DNA of 64,000 nt from Bradyrhizobium sp. LTSP885. GTDB taxonomy: Bacteria; Pseudomonadota; Alphaproteobacteria; Rhizobiales; Xanthobacteraceae. Below are positions 34,514 to 42,503 of this stretch, one piece after another; the first letter of the stretch is position 1; each line of letters opens with the position of its first letter. The DNA is taken from NCBI RefSeq assembly GCF_000938305.1, contig NZ_JYMT01000021.1:42756-106755 (forward strand). Direction: 5' to 3'. The notes under the pieces were generated by a model, which was not told the origin of the DNA, did no database searches, and saw only the letters and a list, made by a program, of their open reading frames with translations. The position numbers and the translations under genes were made by a program.

Positions 34514-34654
34514 ATGAAAGCAAGACATGGCCGCCCCGACAGTGTCGAGCTGTCAGGGCCGGTGGATAATTTCAAGGAAGAAGCCAGCCGTAGCACCGCT
34601 CACCCGAACACGCAAGCGTTTGCTACTTATATTGTAGCGATGGTGGTGGCGTGA
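34514..34654 (+). CDS. small protein coupled to the primase-helicase gene
   Basis: 46 aa, MKARHGRPDSVELSGPVDNF ... ending TYIVAMVVA. The ATG has caggataa upstream. Its TGA overlaps the GTG start of the PrimPol gene (GTGA), the pattern of translational coupling. Codon use is normal. It is too short to classify; it could be a leader peptide or a small regulatory or replication protein. Confidence 0.5.
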   Translation: MKARHGRPDSVELSGPVDNFKEEASRSTAHPNTQAFATYIVAMVVA

Positions 34655-36741
34655 CGGACGTTCACACACCCACGGCGACCGCAGCCACGACCAAGACGCC
34701 AGTTGAACTCGCGCTCGACCATGCCCGGCGTGGCTGGCATATTTTCCCGTGCTCGCCATCTGACAAGTCGCCAATGATTAAGGGTGGCTGCAATGCTGCG
34801 ACGAACGATGAGACACTGATCCGAAAGTGGTGGCGGCAACATCCGACTGCAATGATCGGCGTCGCCTGCGGAGAGAAGTCAGGCGTCTGGTGTCTCGATC
34901 CGGATGCACCGACGGACAAGAATCCGAGTGATGGCCGCGTCAACCTCAAGGCGTTGGAACTGATCAACACCAAGCTGCCGATGACACATACACAGCTCAC
35001 GCCGGGGGGCGGCAAACACCTCATCTTCGCATGTCGTACTGATCGTGCGCCGGTGACCAACCGTGAGGGCGCGCTCAAGGGCAAGCACATCAACGTGCGA
35101 GGTGCGGGTGGCTACTTCATTGCTGCCGGTTCGATCAATGCCGATGGCGTCGAGTATGTCATGGCCGAACCGGGGGACTATTTCAGCTTCCGGCCCGCGC
35201 CGGATTGGCTGCACGACATGATCGAGGCGAAACCAGAGCAACCGGAGTTGCTGACCATAAGCCAGCGAGCGGCGGCGCTGGTTCGTGTCCCGGAAGAGGC
35301 AATGACCGGTAACGCTTTCACCGAGTATGCCAACACCGGCACCGGCAACGGATATGCAGACAGCGGCCTGCGCAAAGAAGCCGACCGGCTGGCTATCACC
35401 TCGATCGATCGCAACATTGCATTGAACAACGCTGCGATATCGCTAGGCGGATTGGTCAAGGCCGGTGCGCTGACCGAGACGGCCGTGATCGGCACGTTGA
35501 TTGCGGCATCCGTCGCCAATGGATACGACAAAGAGCACGGGCGGGCCGCGACGCTGGCCACCATCAAGAGCGGCATGGGTGCGGCCGCAGCTCGCAAGCT
35601 GCCATTGCGGGATGTGGGTGCCGTTGATCTGGCCCCAGACACGGGAAACGCTGACGCGGCAAAGCAAGCCGGAATTCCGATCACGCTATATCGGAATTTC
35701 GGCAGCACGGTCGCAAAGGATTGGTTGATAAAAGGTGTCATTGCGGTTGGCGATACTTCAAGTTGGGTTGGGCCACCGGCGTCTGGTAAATCCGCAATCC
35801 TTACCGACCTCGCTATCCATCTCGCATCAGCGGCGGACTGGCGCGATCATCGGTTAAAGCGGCAGTGTGGCGTCGTCTATTTTGCACTGGAACGTGCATC
35901 GCTAGTGAAGCGTCGCTTGATGGCGCACGGCCATCGGGACCAGCGCCTTGCCAGTGACCTGCCAATTGCGGTCGCGGGTCAGATTATCGACCTACTCAAA
36001 CCGGCGACCTGCAAAGATATTATCGACACCATCTGCAACGCAGAGACAGCGTTCGGTTGCAAGGTTGGCTTGATCATCATCGATACCTTTTCCAAGGGCA
36101 TCGCCGCTGGCGGCGGCGATGAGAACAGCGCCAAAGATCAGAACATGACGCTTGCCAATCTGCGCCGGGTTCAAGAGGCGACGGATGTGCACATCGCCCT
36201 AATCGGCCACACTGGCAAAGATGAGACCCGTGGCGCACGCGGCAGCAATGCGCATCTCGGCGATGTCGATATGATGGTGCAGTTCTCCGGCGAGAAAGAT
36301 CAGCGGATTGCCACCATCACCAAGAACAACGACGGGGCCGAAGGCGTGCTGACCCGGTACAAGATGGAGTTGATCGTTCTCGGCATCGATGACGATGGCG
36401 ACGAGATCACGACCGCGATCATCTCCACCGACACGCTGGCTTCCGACAAGGAGATCAGCCGCGCCAAGCTGAACAAAAGCCAGCGCCGGGCAATGGAACT
36501 GCTTGAACGCTGCATCAACGACGAAGGCGTGCCCGCGCCGGTATCGAGCCAGATGCCCTCTGGGATCGGCAGGACCGTCACCCGTGAACAGTGGCGGAAT
36601 TGCTGCATCGATGGCGGATTGAGCGCCGGAACAAAGGACAGTTCCGACAAGGCATTCCGCCGCGCGATGACCGATCTGATCGACATGCACCGCATCGGAA
36701 CATGGAAAGAGTTGGTTTGGATCGCTTATGAGCCGAGTTGA
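34651..36741 (+). CDS. bifunctional DNA primase/polymerase fused to RepA-type AAA helicase
   Basis: 696 aa from a GTG overlapping the previous stop. The N-terminal PrimPol domain (about residues 10-190) shows GWHIFPCSPSDKSPM, the DxD-type catalytic pair in GVWCLDPDAP, and LTPGGGKHLIFA. The C-terminal RepA/DnaB-like ATPase (about 350-560) has Walker A VGPPASGKSAIL, Walker B VGLIIIDTFSKG, and LIGHTGKDETRGARGSNAHLGDVDMMVQF. This combination starts and unwinds replication of plasmids, phage satellites and integrative islands, so the element can probably replicate after excision. A pentamer cluster follows directly downstream. Confidence 0.93.
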   Translation: MTDVHTPTATAATTKTPVELALDHARRGWHIFPCSPSDKSPMIKGGCNAATNDETLIRKWWRQHPTAMIGVACGEKSGVWCLDPDAPTDKNPSDGRVNLKALELINTKLPMTHTQLTPGGGKHLIFACRTDRAPVTNREGALKGKHINVRGAGGYFIAAGSINADGVEYVMAEPGDYFSFRPAPDWLHDMIEAKPEQPELLTISQRAAALVRVPEEAMTGNAFTEYANTGTGNGYADSGLRKEADRLAITSIDRNIALNNAAISLGGLVKAGALTETAVIGTLIAASVANGYDKEHGRAATLATIKSGMGAAAARKLPLRDVGAVDLAPDTGNADAAKQAGIPITLYRNFGSTVAKDWLIKGVIAVGDTSSWVGPPASGKSAILTDLAIHLASAADWRDHRLKRQCGVVYFALERASLVKRRLMAHGHRDQRLASDLPIAVAGQIIDLLKPATCKDIIDTICNAETAFGCKVGLIIIDTFSKGIAAGGGDENSAKDQNMTLANLRRVQEATDVHIALIGHTGKDETRGARGSNAHLGDVDMMVQFSGEKDQRIATITKNNDGAEGVLTRYKMELIVLGIDDDGDEITTAIISTDTLASDKEISRAKLNKSQRRAMELLERCINDEGVPAPVSSQMPSGIGRTVTREQWRNCCIDGGLSAGTKDSSDKAFRRAMTDLIDMHRIGTWKELVWIAYEPS

Positions 36742-37139
36742 TGTGGCGGACAGAGCAGACAATATGAATTGAGGAAGCAAAAGATCAATGAACTTGGGCG
36801 TTTGTGAGCATCGCGGACAAGCCGGACAACAGCGGACATTTGGAATTTTGTCCTTTTGTCCCATTCGGACAGACAGGACAGCCCTCTATAGGCTGTCCGT
36901 TTGTCCGGAGACCCGTGTGATGGCCAGAACTGTGCTGCGGCCTGATCGCGGTCACGGCGATGTCGACGATCGCGATTGTGACGGCCTCGCCCGTGCCTTC
37001 GATCGGCGACGGCACGGCGATGCCGCCACTCACAGGCGACGCCGCCAGCGAGCCGCGCTGACGATGGAACCGTGCAATCAACAACAACACAACCGATATC
37101 GACTGCTATCCGATCGGCAGAAACGGGAGCTGAACCATC
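36742..37139. other. non-coding region with possible replication origin
   Basis: About 400 bp after the primase-helicase gene. Open frames of 100-177 codons on both strands are low-complexity shadows. A short frame at 36960-37061 (33 aa, MSTIAIVTASPVPSIG...) has host-like codons but no support. The left half is dominated by the GGACA/TGTCC repeat cluster described separately. Confidence 0.5.
36748..36906. repeat. GGACA/TGTCC pentamer cluster with stem-loop, candidate origin or control site
   Basis: Ten copies lie in about 160 bp. GGACA occurs at 36748, 36815, 36824, 36834, 36867 and 36876. TGTCC occurs at 36849, 36857, 36894 and 36902. Three copies at 36815-36838 are spaced 9-10 bases apart, like iterons on one helix face. 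ggacagcc (36876-36883) and ggctgtcc (36891-36898) pair perfectly around the loop ctctata, and the pairing extends imperfectly to 36866-36907. The same pentamers recur at both island ends. Confidence 0.65.
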
Positions 37140-37406
37140 GTGAGTGATCTTCGCGACAAAGCCGCAGGCGACACGCTGATCCGGCGAAGCATGCAGCGTC
37201 GATTGATCCGGGCCATAGCGCAGCGCGGTTATGCTGTCGGTAAGATGGTGGCCGGTCACCGCGAGTTCGGTTCAACTCCCGTAATGGGGCGGGTCCCAGT
37301 TACCGCCTCCGGCGGGAGCGGGTCGCGCCCGCGTACGGGATACGGTCAGGCAGTAATCGCGCCCGATATCCAACAACCGCAGCTATCCGAACACCTGCAC
37401 AATTAA
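37140..37406 (+). CDS. small hypothetical basic protein
   Basis: 88 aa from a GTG with cgggagc upstream. A helical basic N-terminus (SDLRDKAAGDTLIRRSMQRRLIRAIAQRGYAVGKMV) precedes a Gly/Ser/Pro-rich tail. No domain recognised. Its position between the primase and the terminase-like gene suggests a regulatory or DNA-binding role, but this is a guess. Confidence 0.45.
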   Translation: MSDLRDKAAGDTLIRRSMQRRLIRAIAQRGYAVGKMVAGHREFGSTPVMGRVPVTASGGSGSRPRTGYGQAVIAPDIQQPQLSEHLHN

Positions 37407-37442
37407 TTTCGATGCTAACCAACAACAACAGGAGACGAATAG

Positions 37443-37961
37443 ATGAAAACGGAATCTGCCAACGCTCTCTCGCAGCTCTTTGAAATCGACCGCGCCACGA
37501 TGCTCCGTGCGCTTCGCACGACACCGCCAGATGCAGGCGACGGCTCACGGCCCACGTGGAAGGTCTCGACCGCTGCCAATGCGTTGGCAGCTCATCGCGC
37601 CAGCGTGGCGCGCGTTGATAGTCGCCAGCATCTCAACCGCAACGGCACCGCCAGTGCTGATACGAATTACCAAGACCCGCTCTTGGTGCAGCTCCATGCG
37701 CAGTTCGATGAAGCGAACGCCAGACTTCGTACGCTGCCGACGCTTGAGGCGCGCAGGCGTGCAGCGATCGATATGGTTCCGGTCATCGGTCGTGTTGATG
37801 CAGCATTACGCGAGCGTGGTCGGCTCAATGGTCTCGACGCTGATGCGGTCGATCTGCGAGCGGATAGCTTGTACGCCTTGCAGCTACGCAAGTTCGAAGC
37901 ACCATGTCAGTGGACGATCGCCGAAGTCTGGGCCGCAATGGCGGAGAGGGTGGGAGCATGA
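37443..37961 (+). CDS. Nu1-like terminase small-subunit-like protein
   Basis: 172 aa. The N-terminus (NALSQLFEIDRATMLRALRTTPPDAG...RPTWKVSTAANALAAH) has the helix-turn-helix and wing pattern of Nu1/DUF1441-type DNA-packaging recognition subunits. A charged helical middle and a short C-terminal helix follow. Such proteins recognise packaging sites in phages and phage satellites. No large terminase was seen in the island, so if functional it would redirect a helper phage's motor. Its TGA overlaps the next ATG. Confidence 0.6.
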   Translation: MKTESANALSQLFEIDRATMLRALRTTPPDAGDGSRPTWKVSTAANALAAHRASVARVDSRQHLNRNGTASADTNYQDPLLVQLHAQFDEANARLRTLPTLEARRRAAIDMVPVIGRVDAALRERGRLNGLDADAVDLRADSLYALQLRKFEAPCQWTIAEVWAAMAERVGA

Positions 37962-38272
37962 TCGCACAGAAAGCACGCATCGACCCGCCGCCGCCTGATG
38001 ACGAGCCACCGACCGTGTTGGAGTTGCAAGCAACCATCGCGATGCTCAATGCCAAACTAGCGGTGTATGAGGCGGTGCCCCAACCGGGCGAGGATCATTG
38101 GTGCGTTTTCAAACGAGCCACGAAAATTAGCGGCATGAAACGCGAGAAGCTGCGCAGGCGGTGCGAAAGCGGGGAAGTGGAGGCTCGCAAGGTGAAGGGG
38201 CAGTGGATTGTCAATGCGACCCATGCCACCCGCCGCCGGTTTGAAGAGGCTCGGTTGGGTAGGAGCGGGTAA
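37958..38272 (+). CDS. helix-turn-helix (excisionase/MerR-like) protein
   Basis: 104 aa, started in the stop of the previous gene (ATGA). A Pro-rich start (RIDPPPPDDEPPTVLELQ) is followed by a helix. The C-terminal winged-helix signature (KRATKISGMKREKLRRRCESGEVEARKVKGQWIVN) resembles excisionase-type domains. It probably binds DNA together with or after the Nu1-like protein. Confidence 0.65.
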   Translation: MIAQKARIDPPPPDDEPPTVLELQATIAMLNAKLAVYEAVPQPGEDHWCVFKRATKISGMKREKLRRRCESGEVEARKVKGQWIVNATHATRRRFEEARLGRSG

Positions 38273-38329
38273 TGCCGTCCGATCCTTCCGCGCCGCGCAG
38301 TGCTACCAATGATCAACAGGAGACCACGA

Positions 38330-39241
38330 ATGGCTCTATTCTCGAAATCCGACCCGATTGCCGCCGCCGTTGTCGACCGCACCAAACTGGCTGGCCTCGA
38401 AACTGACGCCAAGCTGGCGCTTGATATTGCGGAGCAAGCTGCGGAAGCGTCGGCGGCCAGAGGTGCCGACGATGCGACGGTCAAGGCGGACAATGCAAGG
38501 GTACAGGAATGTCGCGACTTGCTGGCGCGGCGTCAAACCGCAGGCGAGCGGAAAGACGCTGATATCGTCACGCTCACGAGCGAGCGCGACAAAAAACTTG
38601 ATCAGGAAACCCGGCACAATACCGCTGGCGAGTGCGAGACGCGTTTGCGAAGCGGCCACGCCATTGGCAAGCGCTTTGACGCGGTGATGGCAGAGCTGGC
38701 TGAGTACGCTGCATGGGCGGTGCCGTTCATTCCAGAGGCGGGCGGACTTCACAATTATTGCAAAGCATCGGCCACTCAGATTCCGGAAGCGCTGACCCTG
38801 ATCGGTAAGCTGGCGGCCAACCATGCTGCCGCCGTGTTGGCAGGGACGGCACCGGCGACATTGCGAAGGCCAGAGCCCGCGCCTGTGCCGACCGTTGCAC
38901 CGGTTGCGCCGACCGTGCATCTGTTCGCGATGAGGTCGGTAAAATGGAAGGACGCCAACGGCTCGGCGATCGTGGCACAAGCATGCACCGACGTATATCT
39001 GACACCCAACGCCGCGATGCGTGCTCTCTCTGCCAAAGCGTGCGTCCAAATCAATGATCCGCTGCGCCGGAAGCATCACGGGACCGTGGCCGGGCATGCT
39101 GATCCGCGCTTCGCGCTCGATCTCGATGCCGACCCGGAAAGCACCGCAGACCCGATCTTGGCATCAACGCCAGCGTCGCCGCAGCCGCAATTTACTGTTG
39201 TCGACCGTGGCCCGGCAATTCAGATGAAGGTAGTGAGGTGA
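38330..39241 (+). CDS. hypothetical protein of the element's structural/packaging block
   Basis: 303 aa from the ATG encoding MALFSKSDPIAAAVVDRTKLAG with aggaga upstream. The N-terminal third is a probable coiled coil (ETDAKLALDIAEQAAEASAARGADDATVKADNARVQECRDLLARRQ..). A Pro/Val-rich linker (RPEPAPVPTVAPVAPTV) leads to a small C-terminal domain. Similar proteins lie upstream of prohead proteases in Bradyrhizobium islands. Function unknown. Confidence 0.6.
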   Translation: MALFSKSDPIAAAVVDRTKLAGLETDAKLALDIAEQAAEASAARGADDATVKADNARVQECRDLLARRQTAGERKDADIVTLTSERDKKLDQETRHNTAGECETRLRSGHAIGKRFDAVMAELAEYAAWAVPFIPEAGGLHNYCKASATQIPEALTLIGKLAANHAAAVLAGTAPATLRRPEPAPVPTVAPVAPTVHLFAMRSVKWKDANGSAIVAQACTDVYLTPNAAMRALSAKACVQINDPLRRKHHGTVAGHADPRFALDLDADPESTADPILASTPASPQPQFTVVDRGPAIQMKVVR

Positions 39242-39888
39242 GTTTTATGATCATTGCACCACGAGGCTGGAACGCCAACAAGGTCGAACAACGGTTTCTG
39301 AGCGCGCCACTATCGTACAACGCTTCTGATCACTCGTGCGAATGCGTCATCAGTGCTGGGGCTGCCGTCGATCGTGTCTATGGTCGAGAGATTTTGGAAA
39401 TCTCAAAATCGGCCATCGATCTCAGTCGTATCCCGGTCCCGCTTTTGGATTCGCATAGTCAGGCAAGCGTGATCGACAGCACGTTAGGCAGGATCGACAC
39501 TGCATGGATCACCGACGGCAAGCTGCATGGGCGAATTGTTTTTGCACAAACTCAGCGCGGCAAGATCGCCGAAGGCATGGTTGCCCGTGGTGAGGTGACG
39601 GGCATCAGCGCTGGTTATTCTGTTTCAACATGGCGCGTGACTGATTCCGATAATGATGTTGTTGATCGTGATGCGTCATGGGATGACGATCTCACGTACA
39701 CCGCAACGAAGTGGTGTTTGTACGAAGGAAGCCTTGTTGGATGCCCAGCCGACATTTCGGCCGCCGTCCGCTCGCACGGTCGCGGCGACACGGCATACGA
39801 CGCGCGTATGCGTGCTGAGGTCCGCGCGCGAATGCACATCAGGCAGGCGATGCACGACAGGCAGCAAGAGGCCAGCAAGCTGCATTGA
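39238..39888 (+). CDS. HK97-type phage prohead protease
   Basis: 216 aa from a GTG overlapping the previous TGA (an ATG three codons later is possible). Protease hallmarks are VPLLDSHSQASVIDSTLGRID (catalytic His), GRIVFAQTQRGKIAEGMVARGEVTGISAGYSV (catalytic Ser in GISAGY) and EGSLVGCPADISAAVR. The basic tail (RAEVRARMHIRQAMHDRQ) is usual. These enzymes mature phage heads. A protease without a recognisable capsid gene is unusual; it may act on a helper phage's scaffold or be a relic. Confidence 0.82.
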   Translation: MSFMIIAPRGWNANKVEQRFLSAPLSYNASDHSCECVISAGAAVDRVYGREILEISKSAIDLSRIPVPLLDSHSQASVIDSTLGRIDTAWITDGKLHGRIVFAQTQRGKIAEGMVARGEVTGISAGYSVSTWRVTDSDNDVVDRDASWDDDLTYTATKWCLYEGSLVGCPADISAAVRSHGRGDTAYDARMRAEVRARMHIRQAMHDRQQEASKLH

Positions 39889-39925
39889 AAAACGAGCATC
39901 CCCGAAGTGCTCAGGAGTTGAGTTG

Positions 39926-40609
39926 ATGGTTGATGGATATCCGGTCGACGGCCGAAGCGAATTTCGTAACCGGAGAATTGCCGTGCACGAGTGCGGGCAC
40001 GCGCTTGTCAGCCGTGCGCTCGGCGACTCGGTGTGGTCGCTCACTATCATTCCGGGCGGCGGCTTCGAAGGCCGCTGCATTCGATCCGGGCCGCCATCCG
40101 AATTGACGCTTGCTGAAAATGGACCGGGTAAAACGGAGGAAATTCGTTCAATTTGCGAACGGTTGGAACGGATTGCGCCAGAGCTTGGATCAACCCGCGT
40201 CGCGCTTTCGGAATACATCATCAGAAGCCAAAACAACGTTGTCGAGCTGCTTGCCGGTGAGGCGGCAGAATTGATCCTTCATCCCGATCTCCCATCGCTC
40301 GGCGCGGTTCACGATTTTGTTGAGGCCGATGCTTTCGCAAAGGTCGCGGTCGCCGTTCGACCGGCGACGATGGCGCTGCTGGAATATTGTCGGAGCGAAG
40401 CGAGCGGACTGCTAACCGAGAATCGCGACATCCTCGATGCGCTGATTGCGGCGCTGATCGCCAAGGGCACGTTGAGCGGCGATGAGATCGACGCAATCAT
40501 TGCGGGCTGCATCACGGTGCGGTCGGCAAAGGCAGAGGGCGCGCGGCGACAGGATTGGGAACGGCGGTCTGTGTCGGCAGCGACGTTCGCGGGCATCAGC
40601 GAGAGATGA
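39926..40609 (+). CDS. stand-alone M41 (FtsH-type) peptidase domain protein
   Basis: 227 aa from the ATG with aggag upstream. The zinc-binding motif HECGH (HExxH) lies in RRIAVHECGHALVSRALGDSVWSLTIIPGGGFEGR, as in FtsH. The C-terminal LLTENRDILDALIAALIAKGTLSGDEIDAII matches the FtsH end where a helix follows the third zinc ligand. The AAA ATPase and membrane helices of FtsH are absent. Such orphan domains occur in Bradyrhizobium phage-like islands. Its target is unknown. Confidence 0.78.
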   Translation: MVDGYPVDGRSEFRNRRIAVHECGHALVSRALGDSVWSLTIIPGGGFEGRCIRSGPPSELTLAENGPGKTEEIRSICERLERIAPELGSTRVALSEYIIRSQNNVVELLAGEAAELILHPDLPSLGAVHDFVEADAFAKVAVAVRPATMALLEYCRSEASGLLTENRDILDALIAALIAKGTLSGDEIDAIIAGCITVRSAKAEGARRQDWERRSVSAATFAGISER

Positions 40610-40941
40610 TATCTGGACCACCGACACCAAGGACCACCACCGGCACCATTCAATCCGCAGGCACCGTGCCGGGAGCGCAGCCACGAATCCGACATGCGAG
40701 GCGGAGCCGTTTGGGCAGGGTGATCATCACAATATCGGTCCGCCTGAGTCCGCATGGACTCTTGAGAAAGGCCGGTGAACAGTTAATCGACGGCGCTGCT
40801 CCTGAGTCGCTCGACCGTCAAGTAACAGGCCCGGATCACGGGTTGTGCTGCGGCGCTGATAAGCCGCTCAGGGATAACGCGTTCAGCCAGTGTGATTTGC
40901 GAAATGAAAACGCCGAAGGAAATGATTCAGCAGTCGATTGA
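40606..40941 (+). CDS. small hypothetical protein
   Basis: 111 aa. Its ATG overlaps the peptidase stop (ATGA), arguing for real translation. It is basic and Pro/Thr-rich at the start (MISGPPTPRTTTGTIQSAG), then RIRHARRSRLGRVIITISVRLSPHGLLRKAGEQLI. The last 38 bases overlap the excisionase-like gene. Composition is less convincing than its neighbours, so it may be spurious. Confidence 0.4.
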   Translation: MISGPPTPRTTTGTIQSAGTVPGAQPRIRHARRSRLGRVIITISVRLSPHGLLRKAGEQLIDGAAPESLDRQVTGPDHGLCCGADKPLRDNAFSQCDLRNENAEGNDSAVD

Positions 40942-41149
40942 CGACGTGCCGCCGCCTGCATCTTGGAAACCCGGAGGCGACCTAGCATTTTCCATTGAGG
41001 AGTTTTGCAGGCGGCACAGCCTCTCGCGCGGGACTTATTATAATCTGAGAGAAGCTGGAAAGGGACCGTGTGAGGCTCATGTGTTGGGCCGTGTCCTGAT
41101 CACGAAGGAAGCGGCCAAAGAGTGGCGGAAGAAGATCACCGATGTATAG
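40904..41149 (+). CDS. AlpA/excisionase-like helix-turn-helix protein
   Basis: 81 aa from an ATG (MKTPKEMIQQS); an ATG at 40922 is an alternative. The DNA-binding core FSIEEFCRRHSLSRGTYYNLREAGKGPCEAHVLGRVLITKEAAKEWRKKI has the helix-turn-helix plus wing of HTH_17/AlpA excisionases. It converges with the integrase gene, overlapping it by 14 bases at the 3' ends. It is the best candidate for the recombination directionality factor of the island. Confidence 0.78.
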   Translation: MKTPKEMIQQSIDDVPPPASWKPGGDLAFSIEEFCRRHSLSRGTYYNLREAGKGPCEAHVLGRVLITKEAAKEWRKKITDV

Positions 41150-42368
41150 TGGCGAACTTCACAACGTTCGGCGCTTGCGCTGCAACGGGCAATAGTGCAG
41201 CGCGCAGCATCGCTTCCGTCTGATCACTGACAATGTACCGCGAGTAGGTGCGCTCGATCTCCGCGACTGACGTGTCGTGCGCACTGGCAACCAACCGAGT
41301 CGGCGTACCGCGCATCAGATGCCGAACTATGGACGAATGCCTCAACGCATACGGCGTGATTTCATCATCGCCATTGAGCCCGGCCTTCTCGCGTCCCTCT
41401 TTGGTGTCGAAACCAAGTTGTTTTGTGACCCGGCGAAACGCTTCCGCCAACTTGTTGTAAGCATCAAGCAACGGTGCGTTAGGCGGTTTGCCGACTGCGT
41501 GTTGTTTCAGTGTCGCGGCCAGCTCCGACGAAATCGGTAACGGCTTTTGCGACCGCTTGCGTCCTTTGCCCTTCTTACTTGAAGGCATCACGAGTCGATC
41601 ACCCTGCAAATCGATCACCTCAAGCCGCTTGCATTGGCTTTCACGGTTGCCGGTGTCGGAAAGTACATGGCACCACAAGGCTAACCGACGGTCTATCTGA
41701 TAAGCCGTGTCGATGATGGCGCGTTCGATGTCAGCGGGCAGGATAACGTTGCGGGCGCTTTCGCTGTCATTGTTCAATTTCGTCAAAGCATTGCGCCATT
41801 CGGCACTGTTGATGATCCGCTTGTCGGCCTTCGCCGCAAGGTTCAGCGCGGCTTTGAGAACGCGGCCGACGCGATCCGCGCTGGCGAGTTCTAGTTTATT
41901 TTCGGTGATCATGTTGTTGCGCCAAACCGTGAAATCGTTTTCGACACACAGGACGAGTTTCTTTCGGCCAAGCCAATCGGGCATGTTGTACCTGATTTGC
42001 GTAGCGTTGCCCTTATTCGCCTTGCGGCGGATCAAGTCGGCTTCGTATCGGTTGATGGCTTCGAACACCGTGATCAACTGATTGTCGTCGCCGCTAGACT
42101 TCGCGCCAGCGCCCGCCAGCTTCCGGGCTTCATCCCATGCCTCTTTGAACGACAGAACGGTCGTGGTGTTCGACGGTTCGATGTCGTCGGCGGTGGCGAA
42201 CTTGGTGATGCGGTTGCCGCCCTTGCCGTCAGCCAAGCGGAACGACCATGTGCCCGCGCCAGAGGCGGGGCGGCGGTAGCCAAGCGACAGCCCTGCGGTG
42301 ATTTCCTGCCAGTACGGCTTGCCGCGCGAGGCCAGTTTCAGGCGGGGCTTTTTGTCGAGACTTGCCAT
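41136..42368 (-). CDS. int: tyrosine-type site-specific integrase
   Basis: 410 aa. An N-terminal arm/core-binding region (to about residue 205) precedes the catalytic domain. Catalytic residues are Arg242 (SDTGNRES), a Lys in SSKKGKGRKR, Arg343 in TPYALRHS, His364 in ASAHDTS and Tyr375 in IERTYSRYI. The position usually held by His in the HxxR box is Tyr (Y-A-L-R). That variant is familiar from Bradyrhizobium island integrases. The start is 159 bp inside attR, and the gene reads away from that end. It should catalyse exchange at the 15-bp core in the Bug gene. Confidence 0.93.
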   Translation of the reverse strand: MASLDKKPRLKLASRGKPYWQEITAGLSLGYRRPASGAGTWSFRLADGKGGNRITKFATADDIEPSNTTTVLSFKEAWDEARKLAGAGAKSSGDDNQLITVFEAINRYEADLIRRKANKGNATQIRYNMPDWLGRKKLVLCVENDFTVWRNNMITENKLELASADRVGRVLKAALNLAAKADKRIINSAEWRNALTKLNNDSESARNVILPADIERAIIDTAYQIDRRLALWCHVLSDTGNRESQCKRLEVIDLQGDRLVMPSSKKGKGRKRSQKPLPISSELAATLKQHAVGKPPNAPLLDAYNKLAEAFRRVTKQLGFDTKEGREKAGLNGDDEITPYALRHSSIVRHLMRGTPTRLVASAHDTSVAEIERTYSRYIVSDQTEAMLRAALLPVAAQAPNVVKFATIHR

Positions 42369-42387
42369 CGGGAATCAGCTTTCCTTT

Positions 42388-42410
42388 TGTCCCGTGTCCC
42401 GGCAATGTCC
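42388..42410. promoter_or_regulatory. right-end TGTCC cluster, candidate integrase arm or excisionase sites
   Basis: Three TGTCC pentamers at 42388, 42395 and 42406 lie between the integrase start and attR. The segment tgtcccggcaatgtcctg matches tgtcccggccatgtcccg at the left end (22306-22323) at 16 of 18 positions. It also overlaps the region expected to hold the integrase promoter. Confidence 0.5.
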
Positions 42411-42503
42411 TGCCGGGGCAGTGAACAGGTGTTGATGAGCCTAGACCCCTTTGAACGGAAACACTGTAGAACAAGGGCTTCCGAGAGATCAGATGAACGG
42501 CCT

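Noticed and set aside
36726..37259. 177-codon minus-strand and 119-codon plus-strand frames after the primase gene
   Set aside because: They cover the pentamer cluster and are Arg/His-rich low-complexity sequence on both strands; treated as non-coding.
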